NCBI RefSeq assembly: GCF_001661345.1
Contig: NW_017962914.1
Span: 1,390,439 to 1,454,438 of the forward strand
From: Ascoidea rubescens DSM 1968
Lineage: Eukaryota; Ascomycota; Saccharomycetes; Ascoideales; Ascoideaceae
Length of the DNA stretch: 64,000 bases
Direction of reading: 5' to 3'
Shown: one piece after another, positions 54,303 to 64,000 of the stretch
How positions within the stretch are numbered: position 1 is the stretch's first letter
Layout of the letters: each line of letters begins with the position of its first letter
The notes under the pieces: generated by a model
Databases searched by the model: none
Told to the model about the DNA's origin: nothing
Seen by the model: the letters and a program-made list of their open reading frames with translations, nothing else
Made by a program: the position numbers and the translations under genes

Positions 54303-56729
54303 TTAATACTTTCTTAGATTTAATGCACCTTCTTTATACAACCTTTCAATATCCCCTTTAAACTCTTTCTTGCAACTAAATCTTTTAATCTTTAACGTAG
54401 GTGTTAAACAATCATTATCAATTGTCATTGGCGAAACCTTGAAATAACAATTTTTAATCTTTTCAAATCCAAACAATCCACTTGGCGAAATCAATTGATT
54501 CATCTCCAATATTAAAAATCTTCTTAACGACAAATCATTATTTTTTAATTTTTTACCCAATAAAGTTTCTAATGACTTATTAAACCCTTCATTATTAAAC
54601 CCTTCAATGTTCTCATCATAAGCCTCTTTCAATACATCTTGAATTAAAACTCTTTGAATTTCTTCCTCAACATTAACGTTTTTATTTTTATGCTTTTTAC
54701 CACTATTTAACAATCCTCTCGTTTCACTATCAGAATTCTCTGATGATGAACTTGAGGATGTCTTATCAAAATATTCCTTTTTATCTTTAAATAGCTTGGC
54801 CAATTGATGAACTGATGTAATACCTACAATACCAACTAGATATGATTGGTATGAATCACCATAAATGAAAATATGGTCAATTAAGTTAGCACAATAGGTC
54901 GAATAAGAATTTTCCACCTTTTCAACAGCAATATATTCACCTTGACTTAATTTAAAGAAATTTTTGACTCTATCAATGATAATAATTTTATTTCCATGTT
55001 TTTCGTCGATTTTGGCAATATCACCAGTTTTAAACCATTTTTTTCCTGGAACTAGTTCATCTTCTTCAAAGGACTCGGCAGTCTTTTTGTCATCTTTATA
55101 ATAGTGATTTGAGATTTGAGGACCAGAGACTAAAATTTCACCAGATTTATTCAAGTCCCAAGTGTAATTTAGTTCAGGGACATCTTTTAATTTCAATTCA
55201 GCGGTAACACCAACTGGACCACAGTTATCGGGCTTGATATCTAAAGAGTCACTAATAGCAATAGCAGCAAAAGTTTCAGTTGAACCATAACCAATGAAAA
55301 ATCTACAAGCTAAAGCTGCTCTGAGATATTTAATTGATTTTTCATTCAATGGAGCAGAACCACTAATTAAAAAATTTAAATCTTTAAAACCAATTTTAGA
55401 TTTGATTTTATTGATGAAAAATTTATTAAGTAATTGATTCAACCAAGCGGATTCGGAAACATGATAATTGAATAACAATCTTTGTTTAAAGCCGACAATG
55501 TATCTAATTAAATAACCTTTAAAGCCAGGAATTGATTTTAAATTTTGTTTCAAACCCGATTCAATTCTATTATATAATCTTGGAACGGCACATAAATGAG
55601 TTGAATTGCCCATGATTTTAATATCGTCAATATAAGTTTGAACTTTTCCTGGGATATGAGGAAAAGCTAAAGCAGCACCCGCTGAAATTTCATAAACAAC
55701 TTTATATCTTTCAAGCACATGAGCTAGAGGCAAGAAACATAGAGAATGTGCATTTTTGGGGACGTCAACATGACAATATAAGAAGGAAACAGCAGTCATA
55801 AAATTAGCATGAGTTAATTCAACACCCTTGGGAGTACCAGTTGTACCAGAAGTGAATGAGATAGTAAATAAATCATTTGCATTAGGGGGGACGTTTGGAT
55901 GAGGATTAGATTCACCAATTGATAGAATTTCATTGAAGGAACATAAAGAGACATTTAAAGATTTGGTTAGTTGAAATAGGTTTTGATCAGTTTCAGGGTC
56001 TAAATCATCGATTGAAATCATCAATTTCAAATTGATTTTCAAAGTTTGTTTAATATCTTTGAAATCATCTTTAAATTGGTCATAATTTGATACCAATTCA
56101 CAAATTTTGAGTATTTTGTCCTTTGTTAGAATAATGATAGGAGATTGAGTTAAAGATAAGATATAAAACGAAGATTTTGGACCTAAAGTGTCATACAAAG
56201 TTGTATTTGGAATTGAGTAAGCATGGCACATTAAATCAGTTATAATCCACTCTGGACAATTTGAAGCAAAAATTGATAAGACAAATTTATTACCGTCGTG
56301 AGAGTTATCATTTGATAGTAATTCAGGAAACTTTTGCTCAATTATTGACAATATCCCAGAACCCAAATGGTCCCTTTGGTGCTGGACAGTTTCGAAATCG
56401 TCATAAGTGTAAAAATCATCAAACTCATTTGTAGATGGATGGAAAATTCTTCTACCTAAAAAGGGACTCTTTGCGGAAGATTTAGCGGTAAATTGAAAAA
56501 TATCATAGACAGTCGTAAGATCAGGATGCATAGTCGTAATCAAGCCATGCTTAGCAGAAATGTTTCTGAAAACTGGAGAATAACCAGTTTTTTTAGAGTT
56601 TTCGACATGATAAGATCTGTTGATTTGTTTTGTTGGAAGAGGAAATGACTGAAGAGCTTCTTCAATTGAGGTGTGCTCAGTGATGATATCAGGATAGCAC
56701 ACAGGATAGATGTTCTCTGAGGAAGCCAT
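54303..56729 (-). CDS. FAA2: Long/medium-chain acyl-CoA synthetase, FAA2-like
   Basis: An 808-residue fatty acid-CoA ligase of the ANL superfamily. Visible motifs are the AMP-binding P-loop FTISFTSGTTGTPKGVELTH (near residue 300), FLPLAHVLER, the YGSTETFA adenylate motif, the hinge-side FKTGDIAKID and VKNFFKLSQGEYIAVEKVE. Blocks such as PEWIITDLMCHAYSIPNTTLYDTLGP and FLVGIVGI follow S. cerevisiae Faa2, the peroxisomal enzyme that activates medium- and long-chain acids for beta-oxidation, rather than Faa1 or Faa4. The end LNLRKY is not a usual peroxisomal PTS1 tripeptide, so its location is uncertain. A Ser/Asp-rich loop (about 660-690) is an insertion. The frame extends 12 codons upstream, but MASSENIYPV at 56729 is the best start. 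Confidence 0.9.
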   Translation of the reverse strand: MASSENIYPVCYPDIITEHTSIEEALQSFPLPTKQINRSYHVENSKKTGYSPVFRNISAKHGLITTMHPDLTTVYDIFQFTAKSSAKSPFLGRRIFHPSTNEFDDFYTYDDFETVQHQRDHLGSGILSIIEQKFPELLSNDNSHDGNKFVLSIFASNCPEWIITDLMCHAYSIPNTTLYDTLGPKSSFYILSLTQSPIIILTKDKILKICELVSNYDQFKDDFKDIKQTLKINLKLMISIDDLDPETDQNLFQLTKSLNVSLCSFNEILSIGESNPHPNVPPNANDLFTISFTSGTTGTPKGVELTHANFMTAVSFLYCHVDVPKNAHSLCFLPLAHVLERYKVVYEISAGAALAFPHIPGKVQTYIDDIKIMGNSTHLCAVPRLYNRIESGLKQNLKSIPGFKGYLIRYIVGFKQRLLFNYHVSESAWLNQLLNKFFINKIKSKIGFKDLNFLISGSAPLNEKSIKYLRAALACRFFIGYGSTETFAAIAISDSLDIKPDNCGPVGVTAELKLKDVPELNYTWDLNKSGEILVSGPQISNHYYKDDKKTAESFEEDELVPGKKWFKTGDIAKIDEKHGNKIIIIDRVKNFFKLSQGEYIAVEKVENSYSTYCANLIDHIFIYGDSYQSYLVGIVGITSVHQLAKLFKDKKEYFDKTSSSSSSENSDSETRGLLNSGKKHKNKNVNVEEEIQRVLIQDVLKEAYDENIEGFNNEGFNKSLETLLGKKLKNNDLSLRRFLILEMNQLISPSGLFGFEKIKNCYFKVSPMTIDNDCLTPTLKIKRFSCKKEFKGDIERLYKEGALNLRKY

Positions 56730-57236
56730 GATGATGAGGAAGATTGAATTGGAGCAAAAAAACAAGAGAAGAAAGGTGGTAAAAAAAGGATATATATAGG
56801 GTTGTTGGAACTGGAAAATGGCCAGAGAATCAGAAGAATAGTACCCAACAAGTTTAGGTTGAAAGTAAAAACACTAATCAATGGGCAGACGAGAGACAGT
56901 TGAGGCTAGTTAGAGATAACTAGAGTGTTGAACAGCGCAAATGTGCTAACAAAAGTGGATGATTATATCTTCTTGAGAATATCCTCTTAGGGAGCTCTGA
57001 GAGTCCTCAGCTTCCGCCCAGCAAATCACAAGCCAAAATAACAGTTTGCCACCGGAAGCTGCGCACCACCGCGATGGAACAATAGGGCTACAGCCCAGGG
57101 CTCTATATCGCTCCTAGCAGCATGCAGACGCATTACATGCAGGGTGACATCTGTATCCGCAGCACTGGCTCCGGCTGATGTTCCCCAGATTTTGGCAACG
57201 CTGGCGACGTTGACGACGTTGGCAATGCTGGTAATG
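56730..57236. promoter_or_regulatory. FAA2 promoter and 3' flank of the zinc-cluster gene
   Basis: A plus-strand purine-rich leader zone next to FAA2, then a GC island from about 56960 (about 52% GC at 57001-57060) that continues into the 3' end of the zinc-cluster gene to about 57480. No gene is seen. Confidence 0.4.
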
Positions 57237-58973
57237 CTAGCAGAGAAACAAGTCGAGCTTCATGTCCTTTCTCACTCTGCTCCAGCGCACCTCATCCGGA
57301 GGCCTGTTGGCTTTCTTTCGTCTCCAGATCTCCTTCAACAAGCCAATGAGCTTTTCCACACCAGAGTTGCTGGCAGCTATATAGTCCCCTGGACTGTCAA
57401 TGCTGTGGATTCGAAGTGCTTTCAACTTGTTCAAAAACCTAAGGTACTTTGTCTGGGCCCAAGCATTGTTGATTTCAGAACCAATGATTAAAACAGCCCA
57501 TAAATTCCCCATCAAGCAGTTGTTTTTGGAGTAAATACATGCCTCCACCTCATCAAAATAATCCAAACAGTCTTTCACCATCAAATTGATTGACTCTTGA
57601 TTATGTTCATCACTGTAAAACTCTCTCAAAAAAAAAATGTAAATTGACGTGTAAAAAATATATGACAAAAAAAACAGTAGATTTTTCTTTTCCGATTCAA
57701 TTATGTAATTGAAGTTTTTATGAGTTAGTTTCTTTTTAAATTTAAACTTATTCTTATAAGTTTTGTTATCATTACATATATTATTGGTATTCCTCTTCCT
57801 GCCATCGCCGAATTTGTAGCCTTTAAAACTGTTCAAGTTGTTATTGTAGTTAGCATTATTATTAATTTTTTTAATATTTTTGCTGTCTTTATGCAAAATT
57901 AGAAAATAAATCAAATCATATTCATCATATAATTGGGTTTCCATTTCAAAAACTTTTAATCTAACGTTGAAATTTAATAGTTTAATGCTCGTATAATTTA
58001 ATGAAGTTAAAATTAAATTTTTAAAAATTTTAAATGATTTTTCGGTGATGGAATAATTTAATAAAGGAAAAACATCATTAACATCATTAACATCGCTAAA
58101 ATTTCCGTGTTTTATTTCAGAACCTTTATCATTATAATTGTTGCATTCACTGTCCATCGACTTATTTAAATTATCAAGTATTTTATCGTTACTATAAGTG
58201 ATTCTATTATTTAAATAATCATTATACTGTTTATTACTGTCAAGCACATTAGACTGATCACAATAGTTTGAAACAAGACTCTTATTTTTCTTAGCATTGA
58301 AAAATTTAGTACTATCATCATTATTAGTAATGAAAAGTGAGGAATCGTCCTTATCATCATTGTCGTTATTATCATCATCATTATTATCATCATTATTATC
58401 ATCATCATTATTATCATCATCATTATTATCATCATTATTATCATCATTATTATCATCATTATTATCGTCATCAAAAGAATCATAATCCAATAAATCTAAG
58501 AATATTTGATGTTCATCATCATCATTTTCATTTTCATTTTCATCGTCGTTATCAATAAATAAATGCTTGTCAATTGATAGTCCAATAAAGATTAGATATC
58601 TTAACAAGTTGTCTAAATAACTTAACTGATTAAATTTTTGTGAACCACTTGTATCATTAGTTCTAATAAAATTACCAGAACTGTCATAATTGTCATAGTT
58701 GATTAAACTCAATAGTTTTAAACCCAAATTTAAAAGAAATTTCCAATCATAATTCATTGTTGAATTTGTTTCTAAAGTATCAACTAAGGAAACACTTGAA
58801 TAATCGTTCAAATTATCACCAACGCTTGAATCAAAAGTTTTTATAAATGATTGATTAAGATTCGGAGAAATTAGAATATCAACAATTAAAAAATTGATTA
58901 AAGAGAAAAAAATGGTTAATAAATCAATAATTGGAATTGAATTATTGTGGTTTTGATTTTGGTTTTGATTTTG

Positions 58974-59020
<47 letters not shown>

Positions 59021-59498
59021 CGTTATTTGTGGTGATGTTATTATTGATGTAATCTATTATATAGTTGATTGCCAACAATTTGTTATTGTGAGAATTTATC
59101 AAATAATCTTGATAATTTTTTTTATTATTTTTATGATAATTAAAAACAGAAAGAAATAAGTAAGAAGATGAAGACAAGGAGTTGTAAAGTAGAATTTTAT
59201 TACTGGGATTATTATTATTATTATTATTATTAATTGATAATAAATTTTTAAGAATTAATTTATATAAATTAACATTAGCTGATATTGGATTGAAGTAAGC
59301 AGATATATTGTCATAATAATAGTCAACTAGCTTTTCAATATGAATATTACTTTTTTTTTTAGTAGAGATATTGTTTTGATCAGTTACAGAGGAATAATTG
59401 ATATAAAAATCATTAGTATCAATATTGTTAATATTGTTAATATTGTTAATTTTGTTAATAGTACCAATTGTATTATTATGGTTATGGTTATGTTTATG

Positions 59499-59534
<36 letters not shown>

Positions 59535-60152
59535 GTTATTGTTATTGTTATTTAAAAGGAAAACGGAAAAGGAAGAATTGGTAAATTGATTATTATGATT
59601 TAAATTTTTCAAATCATTTTTATTAAGATTGTCAATTTTGAGTAAAATATTATCAATTCTTTTATCTTCGAGTATCAAATTTGAATTGTTATACAATTTG
59701 AATCTTCTTAGGTTATCGCTATTTTTATGATTCCAGCACAATCGAATTGTATAACCCTCACATTTCAAGCCATGGTTTAAGCAAATCTTACAAAAGGGTT
59801 TGTTTTCGTCGCATTTAATACCTCTTTCTCTACAAGTCCAGCAACCAGAAAATGTTTTTGTTTTCTTTTTCTTGAATACAGGCCGATTGTTAAGATTTTT
59901 AGATATAAAGAGAGATGATGGATAACAGGCGTCAGAGGAGAATGAAGCACAGGCAGGAGAAGCAGGAACAAAAGGCGAGTTGGAATTGGAATTGGAATTT
60001 GAGGACGAGCTTGATTGAGAGTTTGATCGAGAAGTGGATCGCAAGGTTGGTCGAGAAGTAGATCGAGAGGACAGTGTCTGTGTGGGCTTTATTACTTTAC
60101 TGTGATGGTCTTGATTAGAGAAAATAAAGATATCTTTTTTTTGGCCAGACAT
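57237..60152 (-). CDS. Zn(II)2Cys6 transcription factor, Arg81-like
   Basis: A 971-residue fungal zinc-cluster regulator. The DNA-binding domain (about residues 103-132) has all six Cys: CWTC, then RGIKC, FCKIC and LKC, followed by EGYTIRLCW. The GY-I-L-W extension after the cluster is typical of the Arg81/ArgR2 group, which controls arginine metabolism together with Mcm1 and Arg80 in S. cerevisiae. A Ser/Arg repeat precedes the cluster. The rest is interrupted by very long Asn runs and an Asp-Asp-Asn-Asn repeat (nucleotides about 58360-58475). The helical C-terminal part (about 770-960, with LWAVLIIGSEINNAWAQTKYLRF) resembles the fungal-TF middle-homology end. The first 45 codons of the open frame are unlikely; MSGQKKDIF at 60152 is preferred. 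Target genes are unknown. Confidence 0.75.
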
Positions 60153-61602
60153 CCTCTGAATCTTCCAAAGGTTGCAGTGGGACGATAAATCGAGCCAAGT
60201 TAACGAATAATTCAAATGGGACGAAAGTTTAATGCAAAACAAAAGCAATATAGCAAAGCATTCTGCAACCAACAGAGAGAAAAACAATAAGCTGCCCTTT
60301 ATTCACCTCTCCAGCATCAACAGCATTCAGCCTACCAGATGTTCAGCTCCATCAGTTCTATCAGCTCTCATCCACAAGGCGATGGGCCTTATCGCGCTCT
60401 CCTCCCTCCGCCTAGGTTCGCCTGTTCGGGCACGTCCTTCCAGGCACGTGCACAGTTGGATAGGAATCTATTCCGACCACGCACCGGCTACTTCGGCGCC
60501 GCGTTTCGATACAAACACGCAGTGCTCCGAACACGACCTTACGGTACTCTGGCAGTAAGCACGAGATGCAGCCTTCGGTCACGATGAAAACAGGCTGCAT
60601 TGGCAAAAGCCCTAGGGTTTGTTGAGAGCGGGTAATATCCAGAGATGGTGCTACACAAAACCTTGCTTTAAAAAAATTACACTTTCTTTCATTTTGCACC
60701 TAAGGTGTCTTTTCCATATTCTTTGTATCAGCTATTGAAATGTAAGTGAAAGGATCGATCGTAACACAAATAACCCAAGGAATTACAGTCTACAATGATG
60801 ATATGAGTCTGAAGACTCTATATTTAATATAAACCCAGCTCTTTGAAATTTTGTTATATGAAACGAATCTATGTTTATCTGATTGTTTTAAAAATTAATT
60901 CCTGCTTTTATTTCATCAAGTCCTATTTTTTGTACATTGGTTTTTGATTTTACTAACATTAAGCATTTATCTCTTTATATCATTAGATTTAGTAGTTTTA
61001 TATTTCTTCCAAACTAGAATAAACATTACATATCCCTTATAACAATTTCAACGGAACAACAGAATGCACCCAAATAAATTGTAGGATCTAGATTTCTAGG
61101 TTTTTTTTATTCTTTTTCAGTATTCAAAAATCGATCATCGATCAACCAAATAAAATTTATCTTTATTTTAATTTCATCTTCAAATGACTCGTAGATCCAC
61201 ACTGGTGATGAATAGATAACTGGTGTTGTAAGAAACTATCTGCTTTGATCCATTTCACAAGAGAAAGCATTCGAATTACTTGATCCAGTCCAATGCTTTA
61301 ATGTATTTTCCTATAAAACCATTCCAACAATACCATTTATTCCCTCTTACAACTGCCAACAGTTTTCAATACTTTGAATACTTTGAATATTTTCAATAGT
61401 TTTTAAGTTCTTCCTCACCACAGATCCTGAGCTGGATTCAGACCTCTGGGGTCTGGTGTTCACCCAGACCCCAACCCCAAAGCCTTCCCAAAAAGCTACC
61501 ATCAAATTTACTTTTCTAGTAAGAATATACCTGGAGCTGATATTTGATATTCTTTCTAATATTCTTTGTAATATTCTTTTCAATATTCTTGGAAGATCAC
61601 CA
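60153..61602. promoter_or_regulatory. Divergent region between the zinc-cluster gene and SKI2
   Basis: Contains a GC island at about 60300-60650 (57% GC at 60421-60480), then AT-rich DNA with an isolated intron-like TACTAAC-ATTAG motif (60951-60985). A small GC patch holds an inverted repeat at 61440-61475 (GACCTCTGGGGTCTGG with CCAGACCCC). ATTCTT repeats at 61548-61590 lie just before SKI2. The SKI2 frame stays open upstream to 61387 but has no ATG there. Confidence 0.45.
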
Positions 61603-64000
61603 ATGGGGAACGAATTAGACAACCAGGAAGATTTCTTGAAAGAATTTCTTATTCCTTCAGCTCAATTGCCATGGCAATTACTTGATCTCACTCAAACTGA
61701 CCTCAAAGATTCAAACAAAAACTCTCAACTATTCAACTCTCTTTTAACTCTCCCAAAATCTATTTCGAAAACCACTCTAACTTTTAAAAGAAAAGGATTT
61801 GAATGCACCATCTCCGATTCTGCTGAAGTGTTAGATTTATCTACTTTAAATAATAACGATGCCACTACTTCTGCATCGCTATCTAGAAATTATACTTCCA
61901 AAAACGATTCAGTTTTAGGTCAATCAAGTTTTTTACCTTTTAAACCTGGTGGAATTAATACTGAATCAATAAAAAATAATACTTCATCAATGCATAGAGA
62001 CGAATTTAACTTGTTTGATATCCCCCAAGGCTTGTCTAGAGGTTTATTTATAAAAAATACTTCAACCTCAAAGGACTACTTGAATTTTCAAAAATTCGAA
62101 GATTCAAATGATACATTTGAAGATTCAGACAATAAACTTGATCAAATTAACCAAATTAACCAAATCGATGAAAATATAAACCAACCCGACTCTCAATCCA
62201 ATAATGATTCTAAAAACAACGTCTCTAAAAATTCCATCTTTAAAAATGATACTCTAAATGAAATCGATGAATTATTGCCCTTTAAAGTATCCTTCAATTC
62301 CAACAACAATGATTCTAATAAACCAAAATCAAAACATAGAAAATATGCCCACGTAATTGATATTAACCATAAAATTGATAACTTTGAAGAACTTGTCCCA
62401 GACATGGCTAGAACTTGGCCCTTCACTCTTGATGTTTTCCAAAAAGAAGCCATTTACCATTTAGAACAAAATGATTCAGTCTTTGTTGCTGCTCATACCT
62501 CTGCTGGAAAAACTGTTGTTGCTGAATACGCAATTGCTATGGCTCATAGAAACATGACAAAGACAATTTATACTTCTCCCATTAAAGCACTCTCAAATCA
62601 AAAATTCAGAGATTTTAAGGAAACCTTTCCAGACATTGAAATCGGCTTGATTACAGGTGATGTCCAAATTAACCCTCATGCTGATTGTTTAATTATGACT
62701 ACTGAAGTTTTAAGAAGTATGTTATATAGAGGTGCTGATTTGATTAGAGATGTTGAATTTGTCATATTCGATGAAGTTCATTATGTCAATGACATTGATC
62801 GTGGTGTTGTTTGGGAGGAAGTCATTATTATGCTTCCTGATCATGTCAAGTTTATTTTATTATCTGCCACTGTTCCTAACACTTTGGAATTTGCAGAATG
62901 GATTGGTCGAACTAAACAAAAAGATATTTACGTTATTTCAACAACAAAACGTCCAATTCCTTTAGAAATATCAATCTGGGCAAAAAATAAGCTTTTTACA
63001 ATAATAGATGCTGAACGAAATTTTTTGGATCTAAATTTTAAAAAACATAAGGAGGAATTTGAAAAACCCTCTCGCCAATTTCTTACAAATAATAGAGGCA
63101 GAAAAAATACTAATGCAAATCAAAGAGGTTCTTTAGCTGGAAACAGAGGTTCTTTAGACAGAAACAGAGGTTCTTCTGGTGGAAATAGAGGTAGAATGGT
63201 CAAACAAACACAATCTTTCAAATCATCTTATGATGGTCCAAATAAAAGCACTTGGCCAAAGTTAGTTCAATATCTAAAATCTAATGGCTTGTTACCAGGT
63301 GTTATTTTTGTATTTAGTAAAAAAAGATGTGAAGAATATGCTGATTTTCTAACTGGCGTTGATTTTTGTACTGCAAAAGAAAAATCACAGATAAGAATAT
63401 TTATTGATAGAGCCGTTTCTAGATTGAAAAAAGATGATAAAGATTTACCTCAAATTCTAAAAGTAAGAGAAATGCTAAGCAGAGGAATCGGTGTTCATCA
63501 TGGTGGTTTATTGCCAATTGTAAAGGAAATAATTGAAATTTTATTCTCAAAAACATTAGTTAAGGTTTTGTTTGCTACAGAGACGTTTGCAATGGGTTTA
63601 AATTTGCCCACCAGAACAGTTGTTTTTGACAAATTAAGAAAGCATGATGGAAAAAATTTTAGGAATCTTTTGCCTGGTGAATTTACTCAGATGTCTGGAA
63701 GAGCTGGTCGAAGAGGATTGGATCCAATTGGAACAGTAATAGTAATGGCATACAACAATCCATTGGAATCTTTATCATTTAAAGAAGTCACACTAGGTCT
63801 TGCAACAAAATTGACTTCTCAATTCCGTTTGACCTATATTATGATTTTAAATTTATTGAGGATTGAAGCATTAAAAGTAGAAGAAATGATCAAACATTCA
63901 TTTAGTGAAAATCTAAACCGTTCTTTGTTGCCTGAACATGAAAAATTGACAGAAAATTTGCAAAATAAATTGAAAGATTTAGAATTTGAGTTATCCAAAG
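61603..64000 (+). CDS. SKI2: Ski2-like DExH RNA helicase, 5' part only
   Basis: The first 799 codons of the cytosolic exosome helicase, cut by the window end. Ski2, with Ski3 and Ski8, threads mRNA into the exosome for 3'-to-5' decay and antiviral RNA control. Visible parts are the N-terminal PSAQLPWQLLDL, FDIPQGLSRG, the helicase lobe with Walker A AAHTSAGKT (near residue 296), DEVHYVND (near 390) and SATVPN. An Arg-Gly-Asn insertion (about 500-530) corresponds to the RG-rich stretch of yeast Ski2. FVFSKKRCEEYADFL, ATETFAMGLNLPTR and QMSGRAGRRGLD complete the core. The first 40-50 residues of yeast Ski2 have no counterpart after the ATG at 61603, so the protein is either shorter or has an upstream exon I could not find. 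Ski2 fits better than Mtr4. Confidence 0.94.
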   Translation, partial: MGNELDNQEDFLKEFLIPSAQLPWQLLDLTQTDLKDSNKNSQLFNSLLTLPKSISKTTLTFKRKGFECTISDSAEVLDLSTLNNNDATTSASLSRNYTSKNDSVLGQSSFLPFKPGGINTESIKNNTSSMHRDEFNLFDIPQGLSRGLFIKNTSTSKDYLNFQKFEDSNDTFEDSDNKLDQINQINQIDENINQPDSQSNNDSKNNVSKNSIFKNDTLNEIDELLPFKVSFNSNNNDSNKPKSKHRKYAHVIDINHKIDNFEELVPDMARTWPFTLDVFQKEAIYHLEQNDSVFVAAHTSAGKTVVAEYAIAMAHRNMTKTIYTSPIKALSNQKFRDFKETFPDIEIGLITGDVQINPHADCLIMTTEVLRSMLYRGADLIRDVEFVIFDEVHYVNDIDRGVVWEEVIIMLPDHVKFILLSATVPNTLEFAEWIGRTKQKDIYVISTTKRPIPLEISIWAKNKLFTIIDAERNFLDLNFKKHKEEFEKPSRQFLTNNRGRKNTNANQRGSLAGNRGSLDRNRGSSGGNRGRMVKQTQSFKSSYDGPNKSTWPKLVQYLKSNGLLPGVIFVFSKKRCEEYADFLTGVDFCTAKEKSQIRIFIDRAVSRLKKDDKDLPQILKVREMLSRGIGVHHGGLLPIVKEIIEILFSKTLVKVLFATETFAMGLNLPTRTVVFDKLRKHDGKNFRNLLPGEFTQMSGRAGRRGLDPIGTVIVMAYNNPLESLSFKEVTLGLATKLTSQFRLTYIMILNLLRIEALKVEEMIKHSFSENLNRSLLPEHEKLTENLQNKLKDLEFELSK

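Overview
The window is nuclear DNA from an ascomycete yeast (Saccharomycotina type). It is AT-rich, with compact and mostly intronless genes. The one intron I can support has the budding-yeast signals GTATGT, TACTAAC and AG. Regulatory proteins are swollen by Asn, Asp and Gln runs encoded by AAT/AAC, GAT and CAA. Many genes match Saccharomyces cerevisiae proteins almost end to end: FLC2-type, AIM2, MED1, COQ5, FUN26, ISA2, YMR155W, an ATO/ADY2-type transporter, NIT2, UFO1, FMP46, FAA2 and SKI2. Names come from remembered sequence similarity, not from a search. I could not settle species or genetic code, because in-frame CTG codons are very rare.

Layout. 0-8 kb: FLC2-like membrane protein (+), a large regulator with two FAR1/WRKY-GCM1-type domains (+), AIM2 (-). 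8.5-16 kb: an unknown secreted protein (-), then two head-to-head four-helix membrane-protein paralogues. 16-20 kb: MED1 (+) and COQ5 (-), convergent and 65 bp apart. 20.3-26.2 kb: a 5.9 kb stretch with no convincing gene, ending in a 930-nt ATG-free leader in front of a velvet-family regulator (26.2-28.9 kb). 31-37 kb: FUN26, ISA2, an unknown protein and an F-box protein, all (+). 37-46 kb: a YMR155W-like MFS carrier (-), a long-leader Ser/Thr kinase (+) and an acetate-transporter-family protein (-). 48.5-64 kb: NIT2 (+), UFO1 (+), spliced FMP46 (+), FAA2-like acyl-CoA synthetase (-), an Arg81-like zinc-cluster factor (-) and the 5' part of SKI2 (+), which runs off the window.

The window is mostly housekeeping: mitochondrial quinone and Fe-S assembly, acyl-CoA and acetate handling, metabolite repair, RNA decay and ubiquitin ligase adaptors. 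Four large regulators are spread among these genes. The most notable is the velvet protein. Velvet factors control development and secondary metabolism in filamentous fungi and are generally described as missing from budding yeasts. This one has its disordered insertion at the same place as VelB.

Two other patterns stand out. Local GC-rich islands (about 50-63% GC in 60-base lines, against about 7-25% in flanks) recur every few kilobases in intergenic DNA and spill into gene ends. Several promoters carry short tandem arrays with 8-11 bp periods. I saw no tRNA, rRNA, transposon, retroelement or CRISPR array.
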